Source: Gavia stellata
Lineage: Eukaryota > Chordata > Aves > Gaviiformes > Gaviidae
Assembly: GCF_030936135.1 (NCBI RefSeq)
Contig: NC_082596.1
Location: 70,958,888-71,022,887, forward strand
DNA length: 64,000 bases
Direction of reading: 5' to 3'
This document shows, in pieces, positions 10,780-19,950 of the stretch. How positions within the stretch are numbered: the stretch's first letter is position 1; each line of letters opens with the position of its first letter. The notes under the pieces are model-generated. The model had not been told where the DNA came from. It ran no database searches and saw only the letters and a list, made by a program, of their open reading frames with translations. The translations under genes were made by a program, and so were the position numbers.

Positions 10780-11060
10780 CACATCCTTTCAATCATTCCC
10801 CGGAATATGCTTGTAGGGTTTTCTACCTGTAATCACATGTCTGGAATAAAAGCCGAAAAGAAAAGCAGGATTGCATGTCATATGCTTTATTGTCAGCGTT
10901 AGCGCTAATTTTAACTGTTGATTAAATCTTAAATGAAGACGCAGTCGTGTGTCCCTTCATATGTCTTGTTTGTAATTGAGACTAATTATTACTGTGGGGT
11001 GGGAAGAAGCAGCTGCTCATTAATTAATTTCTAATTAAAAGTGCTTACCAGCCCTTCAGT
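10780..11060. promoter_or_regulatory. Candidate enhancer rich in TAATTA cores
   Basis: This unique stretch has GTTGATTAAATC, GACTAATTATTAC and CATTAATTAATTTCTAATTAA words typical of homeodomain targets, plus a GAAGCAGCTGCTC E-box palindrome. It lies 0.7-0.95 kb upstream of the IRX4 start codon. Autoregulation or cross-regulation by homeodomain proteins is possible but unproven. Confidence 0.35.
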
Positions 11061-11312
11061 GACGAAGGAGGGTGGTGGTGGGGGAAATCTTAGCTGATAT
11101 AACATTGATCCTTCAGATTAAAACAATTCATTTCCTTCCCTTCCCCGCAGAAATGCATAGAAATGTCGCAAGCAGGCGCAGCCGCTGCCGGAGAGCTTTC
11201 CAAACTTTCGCTCCTGTTAGGCAGGCTGGAGAGTCTATTTTCCACTCCAGGGGAAAGGGTCCCGAAAATGAATATTAAACTTACAGGCAGGTTAATTTGA
11301 ATAGATTTTGCG

Positions 11313-11340
11313 TGACGTCAGAGGCTCGGCTTCTTTAAAA
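11313..11340 (+). promoter_or_regulatory. CRE plus TATA-like box, candidate IRX4 proximal promoter
   Basis: A perfect CRE palindrome TGACGTCA lies at 11313-11320 and a TATA-like TTTAAAA at 11334-11340. This spacing is compatible with transcription starting near 11365, giving a 5' leader of about 350 bases before the IRX4 ATG if unspliced. The acceptor-like TTGTTTCTAG just before the ATG argues that at least some transcripts start further upstream and splice in. Confidence 0.3.
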
Positions 11341-11510
11341 CAACGTGCTTCTGAACTGATGTATTTGTATCACTTCCCCCCCGCCTTTATTTTTCCGTGG
11401 GTACAAAGCATGTATTCCTGCCGTCACGTTTGCCAGCCTCGGAGCCCACACGTAACAATTATTTCTGTTTCGCAGCTGCAGAGGGGAAGGTGCTAAAATC
11501 GCTGTACATA

Positions 11511-11560
11511 CTTTTTTTTTCTTCTTCGGTTAAAAAAAAAAAAAAAGAAAGAAAGTTTAA
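11511..11560. repeat. T-rich then A-rich simple sequence
   Basis: A run of about 10 T, a short CTTCTTCGG spacer and a run of about 15 A followed by GAAAGAAAG are read directly. The T/A arms could pair into a hairpin. Confidence 0.7.
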
Positions 11561-11691
11561 GATTTCATGTAAATAAATTAAATGTGGTTTTCTGCTTCGT
11601 CCTATAAGCATCTAGGGACCTGTGGTTACCAATCAATTGGTACAATAGAGCAGAGCCAGGCTGCAATAGCGTGCAGATCAGACGTCTCGCC

Positions 11692-11701
11692 TTGTTTCTA
11701 G
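11692..11701 (+). other. Candidate splice acceptor before IRX4 start codon
   Basis: TTGTTTCTAG is a good pyrimidine-rich acceptor ending 21 bases before the ATG at 11723. If used, the first coding exon begins at 11702 and the leader comes from one or more upstream untranslated exons, perhaps in the CpG islands at 4-7 kb. Confidence 0.4.
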
Positions 11702-11722
11702 ATAACTGGGAGCCTCTGTACC

Positions 11723-11767
11723 ATGTCATATCCTCAGTTTGGCTACCCTTACTCCTCTGCACCCCAG
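11723..11767 (+). CDS. IRX4: IRX4 coding exon 1 (15 codons)
   Basis: The exon encodes residues 1-15, ending in SAPQ, and is followed by CAG then GTAAGA, a strong donor in phase 0. The small first coding exon is usual for this gene as I recall it. Confidence 0.95.
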
Positions 11768-14700
11768 GTAAGACTTTTTGCCTACCAACGTTAATTGATT
11801 GAATTTCAGTCCTTATTGATTACTTCCGTCCAGGGCTAAGAGCGGCAGCGATCCTTGCTAGCTTGCGGGAGCGGGAAGTCAGCTGCTCGCTCCGCGTCTT
11901 TCCAGGATGCTCAAGTTATATCTCACGCACATATTTTAAAATGGGAAGGAACACGAGGGATTTAGGGTGTTTGGGGGTGATAACGGTGCGTGGGGGACGA
12001 TTACAGAGATGCGGGAAGTGAGAAGGGGAGCGAGAGATCCCCCAGCCCCCACCCCCTCTCTCCCCCGAGTGCTTTTTTTTCCCTTTCCCGATTAAATTCA
12101 CAGTTTACCAATGAAACACGGAAGTACGGAGGTCCGGGCCGTAGAAACATCATGGGATATTCTAAACCAGCAGGTTAATGACAGATGCCTGCGTGGCTGC
12201 TACAAATCCGCAGTCAAAATAAATATGCATGAGTGATTTAGAAAAAAGGTTGAAAAACGCAGATGGGAAGCATTGTGCTGCAAGAAGAGAAAACCGGTGT
12301 AAAGCCAGCCGTGTGAGAACACACCAGAAAAGTTGGGTTTTAAATGCGAAGGGCTGGAGCCACGTATTACAGAGGATTAAACGCCCCCAGACACGGGGCG
12401 TCTGTTTGTTGTTGTGGTGGTGGGTTTGGGTTTTTTAACTGGCAAAATACTCGCACCTCTGCGTTTCTCCAGCGCGTTTTTACCCCGACCGAAGTGAAAT
12501 ACGGAAGGGGAGGGAGGAGGCGACACCCCAGAGCCGCGACCTGATTAAAAAAGAAACAAAGCCAAACTTGGTTGCAGTTTGGGAAGTTTCACCCCCCCCG
12601 CCCTCAGCGTCGCTCTCTTTCCCTCCAGTTCCTGATGAGCACCAACTCCCTGACGACCTGCTGCGAGTCCAGCGGCCGGACGCTGGCCGAGACGGGGGCG
12701 GCCGCCTCCGCCCAGACCCCCGTCTATTGCCCGGTGTACGAAAGCCGCCTGCTCGCCACCGCCCGACACGAGCTCAACTCCGCCGCCGCCCTGGGGGTCT
12801 ACGGCGGCCCCTACGCCGGGCCCCAGGGCTATGGAAACTACGTGACCTACGGCACCGAGGCTCCCGCCTTCTACTCCTTGGTAAGCCGCCCCGGCGGCAC
12901 CGCCGCCCGCCGCCGCGGGGGACGCGCTCGCGGGGGACGCTCCCGCCCGTCCTCCGCGCGGCTCCGCGCCGCGCCGCGCGCCGGACCCGCGCTCCCCCCG
13001 CGCCCCCGCGGGCGGTGGCCGGTCGGCGGGGCCCCTCCGCGGCGGGGGCAGCCCCGGGCGCTTCTCCTCCCCGAGCCGCGCGGCGCTCCCCGGCGCCAGC
13101 CCGCTTTTGGCGACCGGCGCGGAAGCGCGGCGCGTCCGGCCCCGCGGTCATTAAGTATTAAAGCCCGGCACGGTTCTCACGGCAACGCAATTAAAAGTAG
13201 TCGCGCCTGACGAGGTGGAGCGGGAGGGCCCGGCCGGGCGCGTGGTTTGGGGCGGCCCAGACCCCGGCTTGCAAAAAATGATGCGCTCTTCCCAGCCAGC
13301 CTCTTTTTTTCCTTTTTCCCTCTTTCCCCTGCCACCGCAACAGCGCGAGTTAATGTCTCTAGCGGTCTCGCTGGCCGCCGCGGCCGAGGGGCCTCCGGGA
13401 AGGTCCGGCGCCCCCGCCCGCCCCCCCCCCCCGAGACCGGGGGAGCCGGGCGGCGGGGCCGGGGCGGGGGCCCGAGCTCTCCCGGCGGCGGGGGCTGAGG
13501 GCGGCGGCGCGGTGTCTCTTGCAGAACAGTTTGGAGGCGAAGGACGGGAGCGGGTCTGCGCATGCGGGCATCGCCCCGGCGGCTGCCTACTACCCCTACG
13601 ATCACACCCTCAGCCAGTACCAGTACGACAGGTAAGTGCACAAGCGCCCCCCCGGCGCCGCTCGCCGCCCTCCCCACCGCCATCCCCACCCCTTCCCGCC
13701 CGCCCCGCTGCGGGGCCGAGGCGTAGACCTGCCTCCTCGCCGCCCAGCATCTTCCTCCCGGCGCCAGCGACGCCGCCTCCCTTTCCCCACCGAAACGTCC
13801 CCCTCCCGCAGGCACACCGGCACGGGGTCCTCTGCCTCCCGGACGGGCGGCGGGGGGGCCGGTCCCTCTCCGCGGGGCCGGTAATTATCTTTTCCTGCGC
13901 GGAGTCAGGCTTAGGCGCCCGGGCATCGCTGGTATGTTTTAGCTTTAAAGCAGCGCAAAACCACTTACACACCGTTTCAAGCTCTGAGGCCCACTGGGCG
14001 CCGGTGACCTTTCCTGGAGGATGTGCATTAAATATTCAGTCGCAGTCCAGTGTCATCTGCGTTAGGTTTCTACAATTTCAGGAACAAAAGGGTAGGAGAG
14101 AAGACTAATAAAAGGAGTAAGGGAAATACATATCTATTAACTGTTACACCCTGGGGTCACCCAGACGCATTCTGTTTGGGGAGGACTGATCAAACAACAG
14201 GCAGGCGGGATTTCTGTGCGTTTGCAAGCTGCTCGGATTTCCCCGCTGCCCGAAATGTTGACACTGACTTTACCGCGAATAAAGGCAGGCGCTTTCTTCC
14301 CTCTTTCCGCCACGGCACAGCGGGGATTTGCGTTGCCCGGTGCTGCTGCTAGCTGAACCCTTCCTCCTTCCTTCCTTCCTCGGCCTGAATTCTCGAGGCA
14401 GGTCGCCCTCTTAAAGCTGAGCTGTCCTCGCCCGTCTCCCCCCTTCTCCGGTCCAGCCGGCCCCCGGGGGGGTGCCGCAGGCTAGCAGCCGGGGCCCTGG
14501 GATGCCGCGTCGGGCAGGTCCGCGCGGGGCGAGGGTCTCACTGCGGGTGCTCCCCTGTGCCCTCAGGTACGGCACGATGGACGGCGGGACGCGGAGGAAG
14601 AACGCCACCCGGGAGACGACCAGCACGCTGAAGGCCTGGCTGCAGGAGCACCGCAAGAACCCCTACCCCACCAAGGGCGAGAAGATCATGCTGGCCATCA

Positions 14701-15855
14701 TCACCAAGATGACCCTCACCCAGGTCTCCACCTGGTTCGCCAACGCCCGCCGGCGGCTCAAGAAGGAGAACAAGATGACCTGGCCCCCGCGGAACAAGTG
14801 CTCGGACGAGAAGCGGCCCTACGAGGAAGAGGAGGAGGAGGAGGAGGAGGAGGGTTCGCAGGAAGAGGCGATGAAGAGCGGGAAAGCCGAGGGTACCCTG
14901 CTAAAAACAGGCACTTAGCGGTTCGGCCGCGGGGCCTCGGCCGCCAGCTCGCCCCCGGGGCGGGCCTCGCTCGTGGGGGCGGCCGCGGGCCTCGCTCGTG
15001 GGGGCGGCCGCGGGGCAGCGCGGCGCCGCCAGTGACCGTGTGTCTTGTTTTTGCTGTCCCTTCCCCCGCCCCCACCCCGCAGAGCCCACGGGCAAGGAGG
15101 AGAAGGAGCTGGAGCTCAGCGACCTGGAGGACTTGGACGCCGCCGAGTCGGAGAGCTCGGAGTGCGAGCTGAGGCGGCCCTTCCCGCACCCGCACCCGCT
15201 CCCGCTCCCGCACCCGGGCGGCAGCCACCCGCCGCGGGCCGCCGAGCCCCCCGCCAAGATGCCGCCGCCGGCCGCCGCCGCCGCCGGGGAGGAGGAGGCG
15301 GAGGCGGAGGCGGCGGCGGAGCGGGCGCGGAGCTGCCTGAAGGCGGCGGCGGCGGCGGCGGAGTGCGGCCCCGACCAGCTCGGCGCCCGGCAGCGCGGCT
15401 GCGAGTCCAAAATGTGCTTCCAGCAGGGGCAGCAGCTGCTGGAGGCGAAGCCCCGGATTTGGTCCCTGGCGCACACCGCCACCTCCCTCAACCAGGCCGA
15501 GTACCCCTCCTGCATGCTGAAACGGCAGGGGGGCTCGGCCGCCGCCGCCGTCTCCGCCCCGGTCAGTGTCATCGACAGGCACCAGGATTCGCCGGTCACC
15601 AACCTCAGGAACTGGGTGGACGGGGTGTTCCACGACCCCCTCTTCAGGCACAGTACTTTGAACCAAGCCCTGGGCAACACGACAGTTTCCTGGGCTACCA
15701 CCAAAGGAGCCATTCTGGAAACGGGCGCCTTGGGACGCGCGGTGGGGAACGGCGCCAACGTGCTCAAGGGGCAGCTCTCAAACTTGGCCCACCATGACTC
15801 AAACAAAGAGTTTCTGGCGTTTCCCAAATCAGGAAGCAAAATGTTTTGTTCCTAA
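11723..15855 (+). CDS. IRX4: Iroquois homeobox transcription factor IRX4, five coding exons
   Basis: Joined exons 11723-11767, 12629-12880, 13525-13631, 14567-14892 and 15083-15855 give 1503 bases, 500 aa and a TAA stop; all four introns are GT-AG. The N-terminus [15 protein letters not shown] and the block around [20 protein letters not shown] match IRX4 as I remember it, not IRX1 or IRX2. The TALE homeodomain is at about 144-206, with the PYP three-residue loop extension at 167-169 and the recognition-helix motif WFANARRR at 191-198. An acidic run (ten E, 221-230) and the [11 protein letters not shown] segment follow. The Iro box ([13 protein letters not shown]) is at 366-378, and a C-terminal IRX4 motif starts at D412. 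The family binds DNA in the nucleus as a regulator; IRX4 is known for ventricular heart identity. ATG context is good (A at -3). The length is close to mammalian IRX4, about 519 aa from memory. Confidence 0.97.
12629..12880 (+). CDS. IRX4: IRX4 coding exon 2 (84 codons)
   Basis: It encodes residues 16-99, from FLMSTNS to AFYSL. The acceptor is TTTCCCTCCAG and the donor is TTG then GTAAGC, both phase 0. This is the Iroquois N-terminal region, with a CC pair and a YGGPYAG segment. It lies within a CpG island. Confidence 0.95.
13525..13631 (+). CDS. IRX4: IRX4 coding exon 3 (107 bases)
   Basis: It encodes residues 100-134 plus two bases of Arg135. The acceptor is TCTCTTGCAG and the donor CAG then GTAAGT. 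The [14 protein letters not shown] segment leads into the homeodomain encoded in the next exon. Confidence 0.95.
14567..14892 (+). CDS. IRX4: IRX4 coding exon 4, TALE homeodomain
   Basis: It completes Arg135 and encodes residues 136-243. The whole homeodomain is here ([20 protein letters not shown] start, PYP loop, [14 protein letters not shown] end), followed by the ten-Glu run from GAG/GAA codons. The acceptor is TGCCCTCAG. The donor, G then GTACCC, is weak, and intron 4 is only 190 bases. Reading on through it gives nine extra residues and a stop at 14916-14918. Confidence 0.96.
14893..15082 (+). other. IRX4: IRX4 intron 4 with 25-bp tandem duplication
   Basis: This short GC-rich intron contains about 2.1 copies of a 25-bp unit (14962-15014). 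Each copy carries a GCGGCCGC (NotI-type) palindrome. Its retention would truncate the protein just after the acidic stretch, removing the Iro box. Confidence 0.75.
15083..15855 (+). CDS. IRX4: IRX4 coding exon 5 with Iro box and C-terminus
   Basis: The acceptor is CACCCCGCAG and the exon adds two bases to codon 244. It encodes the acidic [11 protein letters not shown] segment, a His/Pro-rich stretch ([11 protein letters not shown]), Ala/Glu-rich low-complexity sequence, the Iro box at 366-378, [11 protein letters not shown], the [11 protein letters not shown] block after D412 and the C-terminus ending in KMFCS. The stop is TAA at 15853-15855. Confidence 0.96.
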
Positions 15856-16390
15856 CAGGCCCGCCGAGGGGCAAAGGACTTTCTAGCGCTTGAAGAGTCA
15901 GCTACACTGAAAAGAGACTTGCGAGAGTTTAAATTTAAATATAAAACTTTTCCTTTTTTTTTTTTTAAAAAAAAACCCCAACAGAAACGAGGATTTAAAG
16001 TTCAGTTTGCTCAGTTCAACGGACAGACTTTGCTCATCGCTGTTCTGAAGAATTTCTCCTGGCTGCGACTTTAAGGGATCAGTGTCGTGAAAGTTATTTA
16101 ATTCCATGTCCAAAAAGCACGTACTATAGCGTAGACCTACTTAAAAAGTTTACATCCGAAAGTTTACAAACGGGAAATTTTAATTCAGATTTAATTTAAG
16201 GCATGCCGACATTAGTTATAAAGACTTCTCGAGAGTTTTTCCTCCTGATTTCCTTGTTACCATATAATTCACAAACAGCACTTCTACTAAGTTTACACCT
16301 ACTGCACAAATTTATCTTGACGAAAAAATAAGAGAATATGTTACAAGGTATGTTCACTCCAATAAATTGTCTGTTTCAGAGGTAACAAAA
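15856..16390 (+). other. IRX4: IRX4 3' untranslated region (probable)
   Basis: AT-rich sequence after the stop, with T and A homopolymers at about 15953-15975. The end is set by the AATAAA at 16361. The exact cleavage site is inferred. Confidence 0.6.
16361..16366 (+). terminator. IRX4: Polyadenylation signal AATAAA
   Basis: A canonical hexamer lies about 0.5 kb after the IRX4 stop. A GT-rich stretch (GTGGTGGCGTTTT at about 16391-16403) is positioned like a downstream element. Confidence 0.6.
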
Positions 16391-16429
16391 GTGGTGGCGT
16401 TTTGCATTGCGCAACAAACACCTTTTAGG

Positions 16430-16800
16430 TTTCAAAATCCCCCCTCGGAGCCGGTCCCGGTAATTCCAAGGACTGTCAACAGGCTGCCGGGAAAGGGGAA
16501 AAGAGGCTCAGCGGAGCGCTGCCGCGGGAGGATGGATCCGCGGGAGGGATGCTTGGCTGCTCTCCGCGCTTCACCGTGCCCCCGCGGCTCAGCGCTGCGC
16601 CCCGGCAGCCGCCCGGGCCGGCGGGGGCGAGGGGCGGCGGGGCGGCAGCGGGGACGCCGGCTGCCCGCTGAGGCGAGGCGGGGCGGGAGCATCCCCCCCT
16701 CCCCACTTCCCCGAGCTGCGGGAGGGCGGGATTCGGCCCCAAAGGGCCGGGCTCGGCCGCGGCGTCGCCTCCGCCGTGCGCGGAGCAATTGATTCACATG
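16430..16800. promoter_or_regulatory. CpG island 6 (downstream of IRX4)
   Basis: A GC-rich, CpG-dense block just beyond the likely poly(A) site. It contains no supported gene. It may be the edge of the broad intragenic island domain or an antisense promoter. Confidence 0.6.
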
Positions 16801-17330
16801 GAAAATTTGATCTTTTAAAGAACCGTTTTAGCTTTCCAGCTCTTCTGCCAGTATGGAGAATCGCTGATCCTCCATGAATATTTCAGCACTTCAGGACAGA
16901 TGCTTTACCGTTTTGACATGAAATAGAGTGCAGCCAACAGAAAGAGAGGGGGAGAAAGAGCGCTCTCGGCGTGTGACTCGGGAACACTCGGAGCCAATTC
17001 ACCACTTAGATAACAGGCGTTTAAAAGATTTCCTTTCCTTCCCGGGAACGAGAACAAACTTTACTGATCCCCGGACCGGGAGAGAGGGAGAACTGCTGGA
17101 AAAGAAACCGCCAGGCAATAACAGAGCCCGGCTTACCCAGACCGGCCTAAACCCCCTGAGCTGCGGCGCCGGGCGCTGCGGGGGAAGAGCGAAAGCGCCC
17201 GAAGGACCGAGCTGACACCGGACAAGCAGAAGAGCCTTTCCTGCCTCCCAGCCTCCTCGCCCATCCCATCCCTGCGGCTCCCCGCCAGGCACCTCTCCTC
17301 CCCTCCCCACCCCCAAATAAATAAGAATAC
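16801..17330. other. Unique noncoding sequence downstream of IRX4
   Basis: Mixed composition with no recognisable gene. The first 130 bases are AT-rich, with TTGATTCACATGG and CATGAATATTTC words. The later part is GC-richer. Confidence 0.4.
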
Positions 17331-17720
17331 AATGCGAAATACATATATATGTAAAGGCAACGATAAACGCAACCGAGACAGCACCCAGCCAAAATATAAC
17401 ATACTCCAGCCTGCAAAGTTTCTAGCGAGACCTGTTAGTGCAAGGACTGAATACAGGAATCCGGGTGCGGAGATCAGATCAAGCCCTTCCCCTCTCTGCG
17501 AGCAGCCGTAATTGGATTGTATCCAGTCATATTCCCTGTCATTGTATTGACTTTCGCTCTCTTGGATGATATTATCGAGATCACTGAACCCCTCTGCTGA
17601 TCTGGCTGTCAAAAGGCTCAGACAGGAGCCCCCGGCCTGGAAAACGTGCATCAGCCAAGATAATTTGAAGTGAAATTTTCATTTTGACAGTAAACCCCTC
17701 AATTTCTAAAGGCTCTGCAC
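17331..17720. promoter_or_regulatory. Candidate enhancer downstream of IRX4
   Basis: This unique sequence holds the TALE-type words GGCTGTCAAAAGG (about 17603) and TTTTGACAGTAAAC (about 17683), CCGTAATTGGATTG (about 17507) and TCATTGTATTGAC. It begins less than 1 kb after the likely IRX4 poly(A) site. The function is inferred from motif density. Confidence 0.35.
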
Positions 17721-19950
17721 CCGGAGAGCTCGGTGGCAGGGGGAGGCTTTACAGAAAGCCCACGTCTTAAACTGAAAAGGGCAAAAGAACTCGAATTAGT
17801 TGTAATAGATAAAAGGGCAAAAATAAAGAGTCAAGGGTACTTGACAGTAATAGCGAAAGTGGAGTCTCCGGGGAGCCGCGATCTCAGCTAAAGGCTGGGC
17901 CGGCAGGAATTTTAATGCAGCCGGGGCGGCCGGCGAGCTTTGCCTCTGCCTCTGCCTTTAGACAAAGCAAATTATTTTCAGCCAAACTAAGGAGGTGGGG
18001 ATGAAGGAGGCGAGAAGAAGGGAAGGGAGGAAAGGCGAGTGTTTAGGCTGCCCTCAAACCATTGGCGGAGGCAAGCGGGATGGGGGGGAAAGACCCGCTG
18101 CCTGTCGCGATGGTAATTTTAAAGCAAGGAGGCTTGTGTGTGTGTGCAAGCCTTGCTGTGCGTGCGGGGACCGGCTGGGGTGACACCGCGTCTCCCGGTG
18201 GGCTCCAGTTTCCGTGCGACAGAGGCTCTGTGGGGAAGAAGGGGACGTCGTTCTTGCTGCAACACAGCGACAGCCGAGCGCGTGTGTGAGACTCCGTGTG
18301 TGTGTGTGCGTAAGGAGAGGGCTGCTCCGCTGAGCAGCCAAAAATTTCCCTCAGCCTTAAAAGTGCCCTGACTTCTGCCGAGCGCCCAGCACCCGCACGC
18401 CGCCCTGGGCAGGTTCCACCGCACGCAGTTATAAATCGTTACTGACCAGCCTTGGCTCGGTCAGCAATGCAATTTGGTCAGCTCGTCATTTGGGAGGCAA
18501 CTCCTCACCGCCCCCCCGGGACTTAAAATGAAGGTGAAAAAACTGTGGGCAAAACACAGGCGCACTGAAATACCAGCAGCCAAAAAAAAACCCGAATCAA
18601 ACCTTTACCCCTTTGTTTTCGTGTCATTGTCGTTACAAAACAAGTTCTAGTAAGTTGATGTTTGTTATACAACAAGAGCAGACCCCTCCGGAGCAGGGGA
18701 CTGGCCGTGTATTAGAGCCGGGAGGTGTGCGTGTGTCTGTATGCCCTCACGCACATCAAAACATTACCCATCCTGAGATGAGACTGTGTAAATTATGGGG
18801 GAGGGAAAATAATAGTTTCTTGCTTTGGTACACGAACCTTATCTCTAGATCAGCCGTCAAATGCAGTGGTCTTTCAAAAGGTTGGTTTGGTTTTTTAAGT
18901 ATGAACAAAAGAGTGTGAGAAATTAATTTCGCCATTTGATTCAATGGCACAAGTCAAAGATCAGCTTCAGCTGCTTTAGAAGAGGCTACGGGGCTGAAAG
19001 GGAAAGCCGTGCAGCTCGTATGGGTGTACACAGCAGAAATATAAAGGCAGACTGAGAAAGAAAGAGGAGGGGGGAAAAATCATAGAGAAGCGGCTTGAAA
19101 CTGAGAGACTCTAAATCATTCAGCCATGGCAAATTCAAACACACAAAGGAGGGGATGCTAAATTAACAGTGCTTTTTACATAGAGCCCAAATAAAACTGT
19201 AATCAGCGACGCGTTACTTTTCATTAAGCGAGTTTGACAGCAGCATATTCAGCCTCGACAAGGGAACAGGAGCGAAGAAATATACGGCTCTCCCAGCCCG
19301 AGTCATAAGATAATTCCTTAAGCTCCATTAACAACTCTTAGCCGCAGGAAATGGGCTCCCTGAAAACATCTCCAAATCTAAAAGCTTTATCGACCTCTCA
19401 AACCTCTGCTGATGGTTCTATTTTTTTAAAAAAACTTAGAGGCGAGACGTCCAGCAAGGTAATAGACTTTGACACAACACCTTCTTAACTAGAGAGAGAG
19501 AGGCAGGGAAAACGAGACCTTAAATGATATTTAAAAGGCAGCCAATTAAGATTTAAAATGATTGTCTCCTGAGATTATGCATGCGATTTATGTCATCTAC
19601 TTTTTTCCCCAGGCATGCATGCAAAATTGCAATGGGGCATATTGCCTGCTCCTTAAATAACAATAGTAATAATAGTAATAACAATAATAATGATAATAGA
19701 AGAAACACTAGCAATTAACAACCTGTAACTATCTCACATAATTGTAAATGCTAATTTAGAAAAGGGCTGGCATTCAGGTAACCTGATTATAGAGCGCCTT
19801 GCAACAGCCAGCTTGTTTATAGGTGCCTAATTAAAAGACAGATAAAAAGATACACACATTTTCTATTAATGTTTATGAGCACATTTCTTTTTATCCCGAG
19901 TTCATATTTGATTATTAAAGTCACATAATCAGTTCATGGTCATAGAACCC
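17721..19950. promoter_or_regulatory. Cluster of candidate regulatory elements
   Basis: This is a long, unique stretch of intermediate composition without ORFs of interest. Notable words are three GGTCA/TGACC half-sites at 18443, 18459 and 18476, CAATTAAG and CCATTAACAAC cores, repeated GCATGCATGC at 19610-19622, and TAATTAAAAGACAGATAAAAAG at about 19827-19849 (homeodomain plus GATA-type). It resembles the conserved noncoding clusters that surround Iroquois genes, but conservation cannot be tested here. Confidence 0.3.
19654..19699 (+). repeat. AAT/AGTAAT trinucleotide microsatellite
   Basis: An imperfect (AAT)n run with AGT and ACA variants is read directly. Confidence 0.8.

Larger units (their letters stand above)
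12590..13900. promoter_or_regulatory. CpG island 4 over IRX4 exons 2-3
   Basis: Dense CG dinucleotides cover exons 2 and 3, intron 2 and the start of intron 3. Intragenic islands are common in developmental regulator genes and may be Polycomb targets, which is general knowledge and not shown here. All long ORFs other than the exons are GC shadows. Confidence 0.7.
14400..15640. promoter_or_regulatory. CpG island 5 over IRX4 exons 4-5
   Basis: Dense CpG sequence covers exon 4, intron 4 and most of exon 5. Minus-strand ORFs of about 300 codons run opposite the exons and are shadows produced by the coding strand's GC-rich third positions. Confidence 0.7.

Noticed and set aside
13177..14108. Long ORFs over IRX4 introns 2-3 (212 codons minus, 297 codons plus)
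   Set aside because: They run straight through exon 3 and its splice sites in frames other than the IRX4 frame and are typical CpG-island artefacts.
14758..15839. Minus-strand ORFs of 302 and 312 codons opposite IRX4 exons 4-5
   Set aside because: They are shadows of GC-rich coding sequence. They cross intron 4 without splice sites and translate to Arg/Ala/Gly/Pro-rich low-complexity protein.
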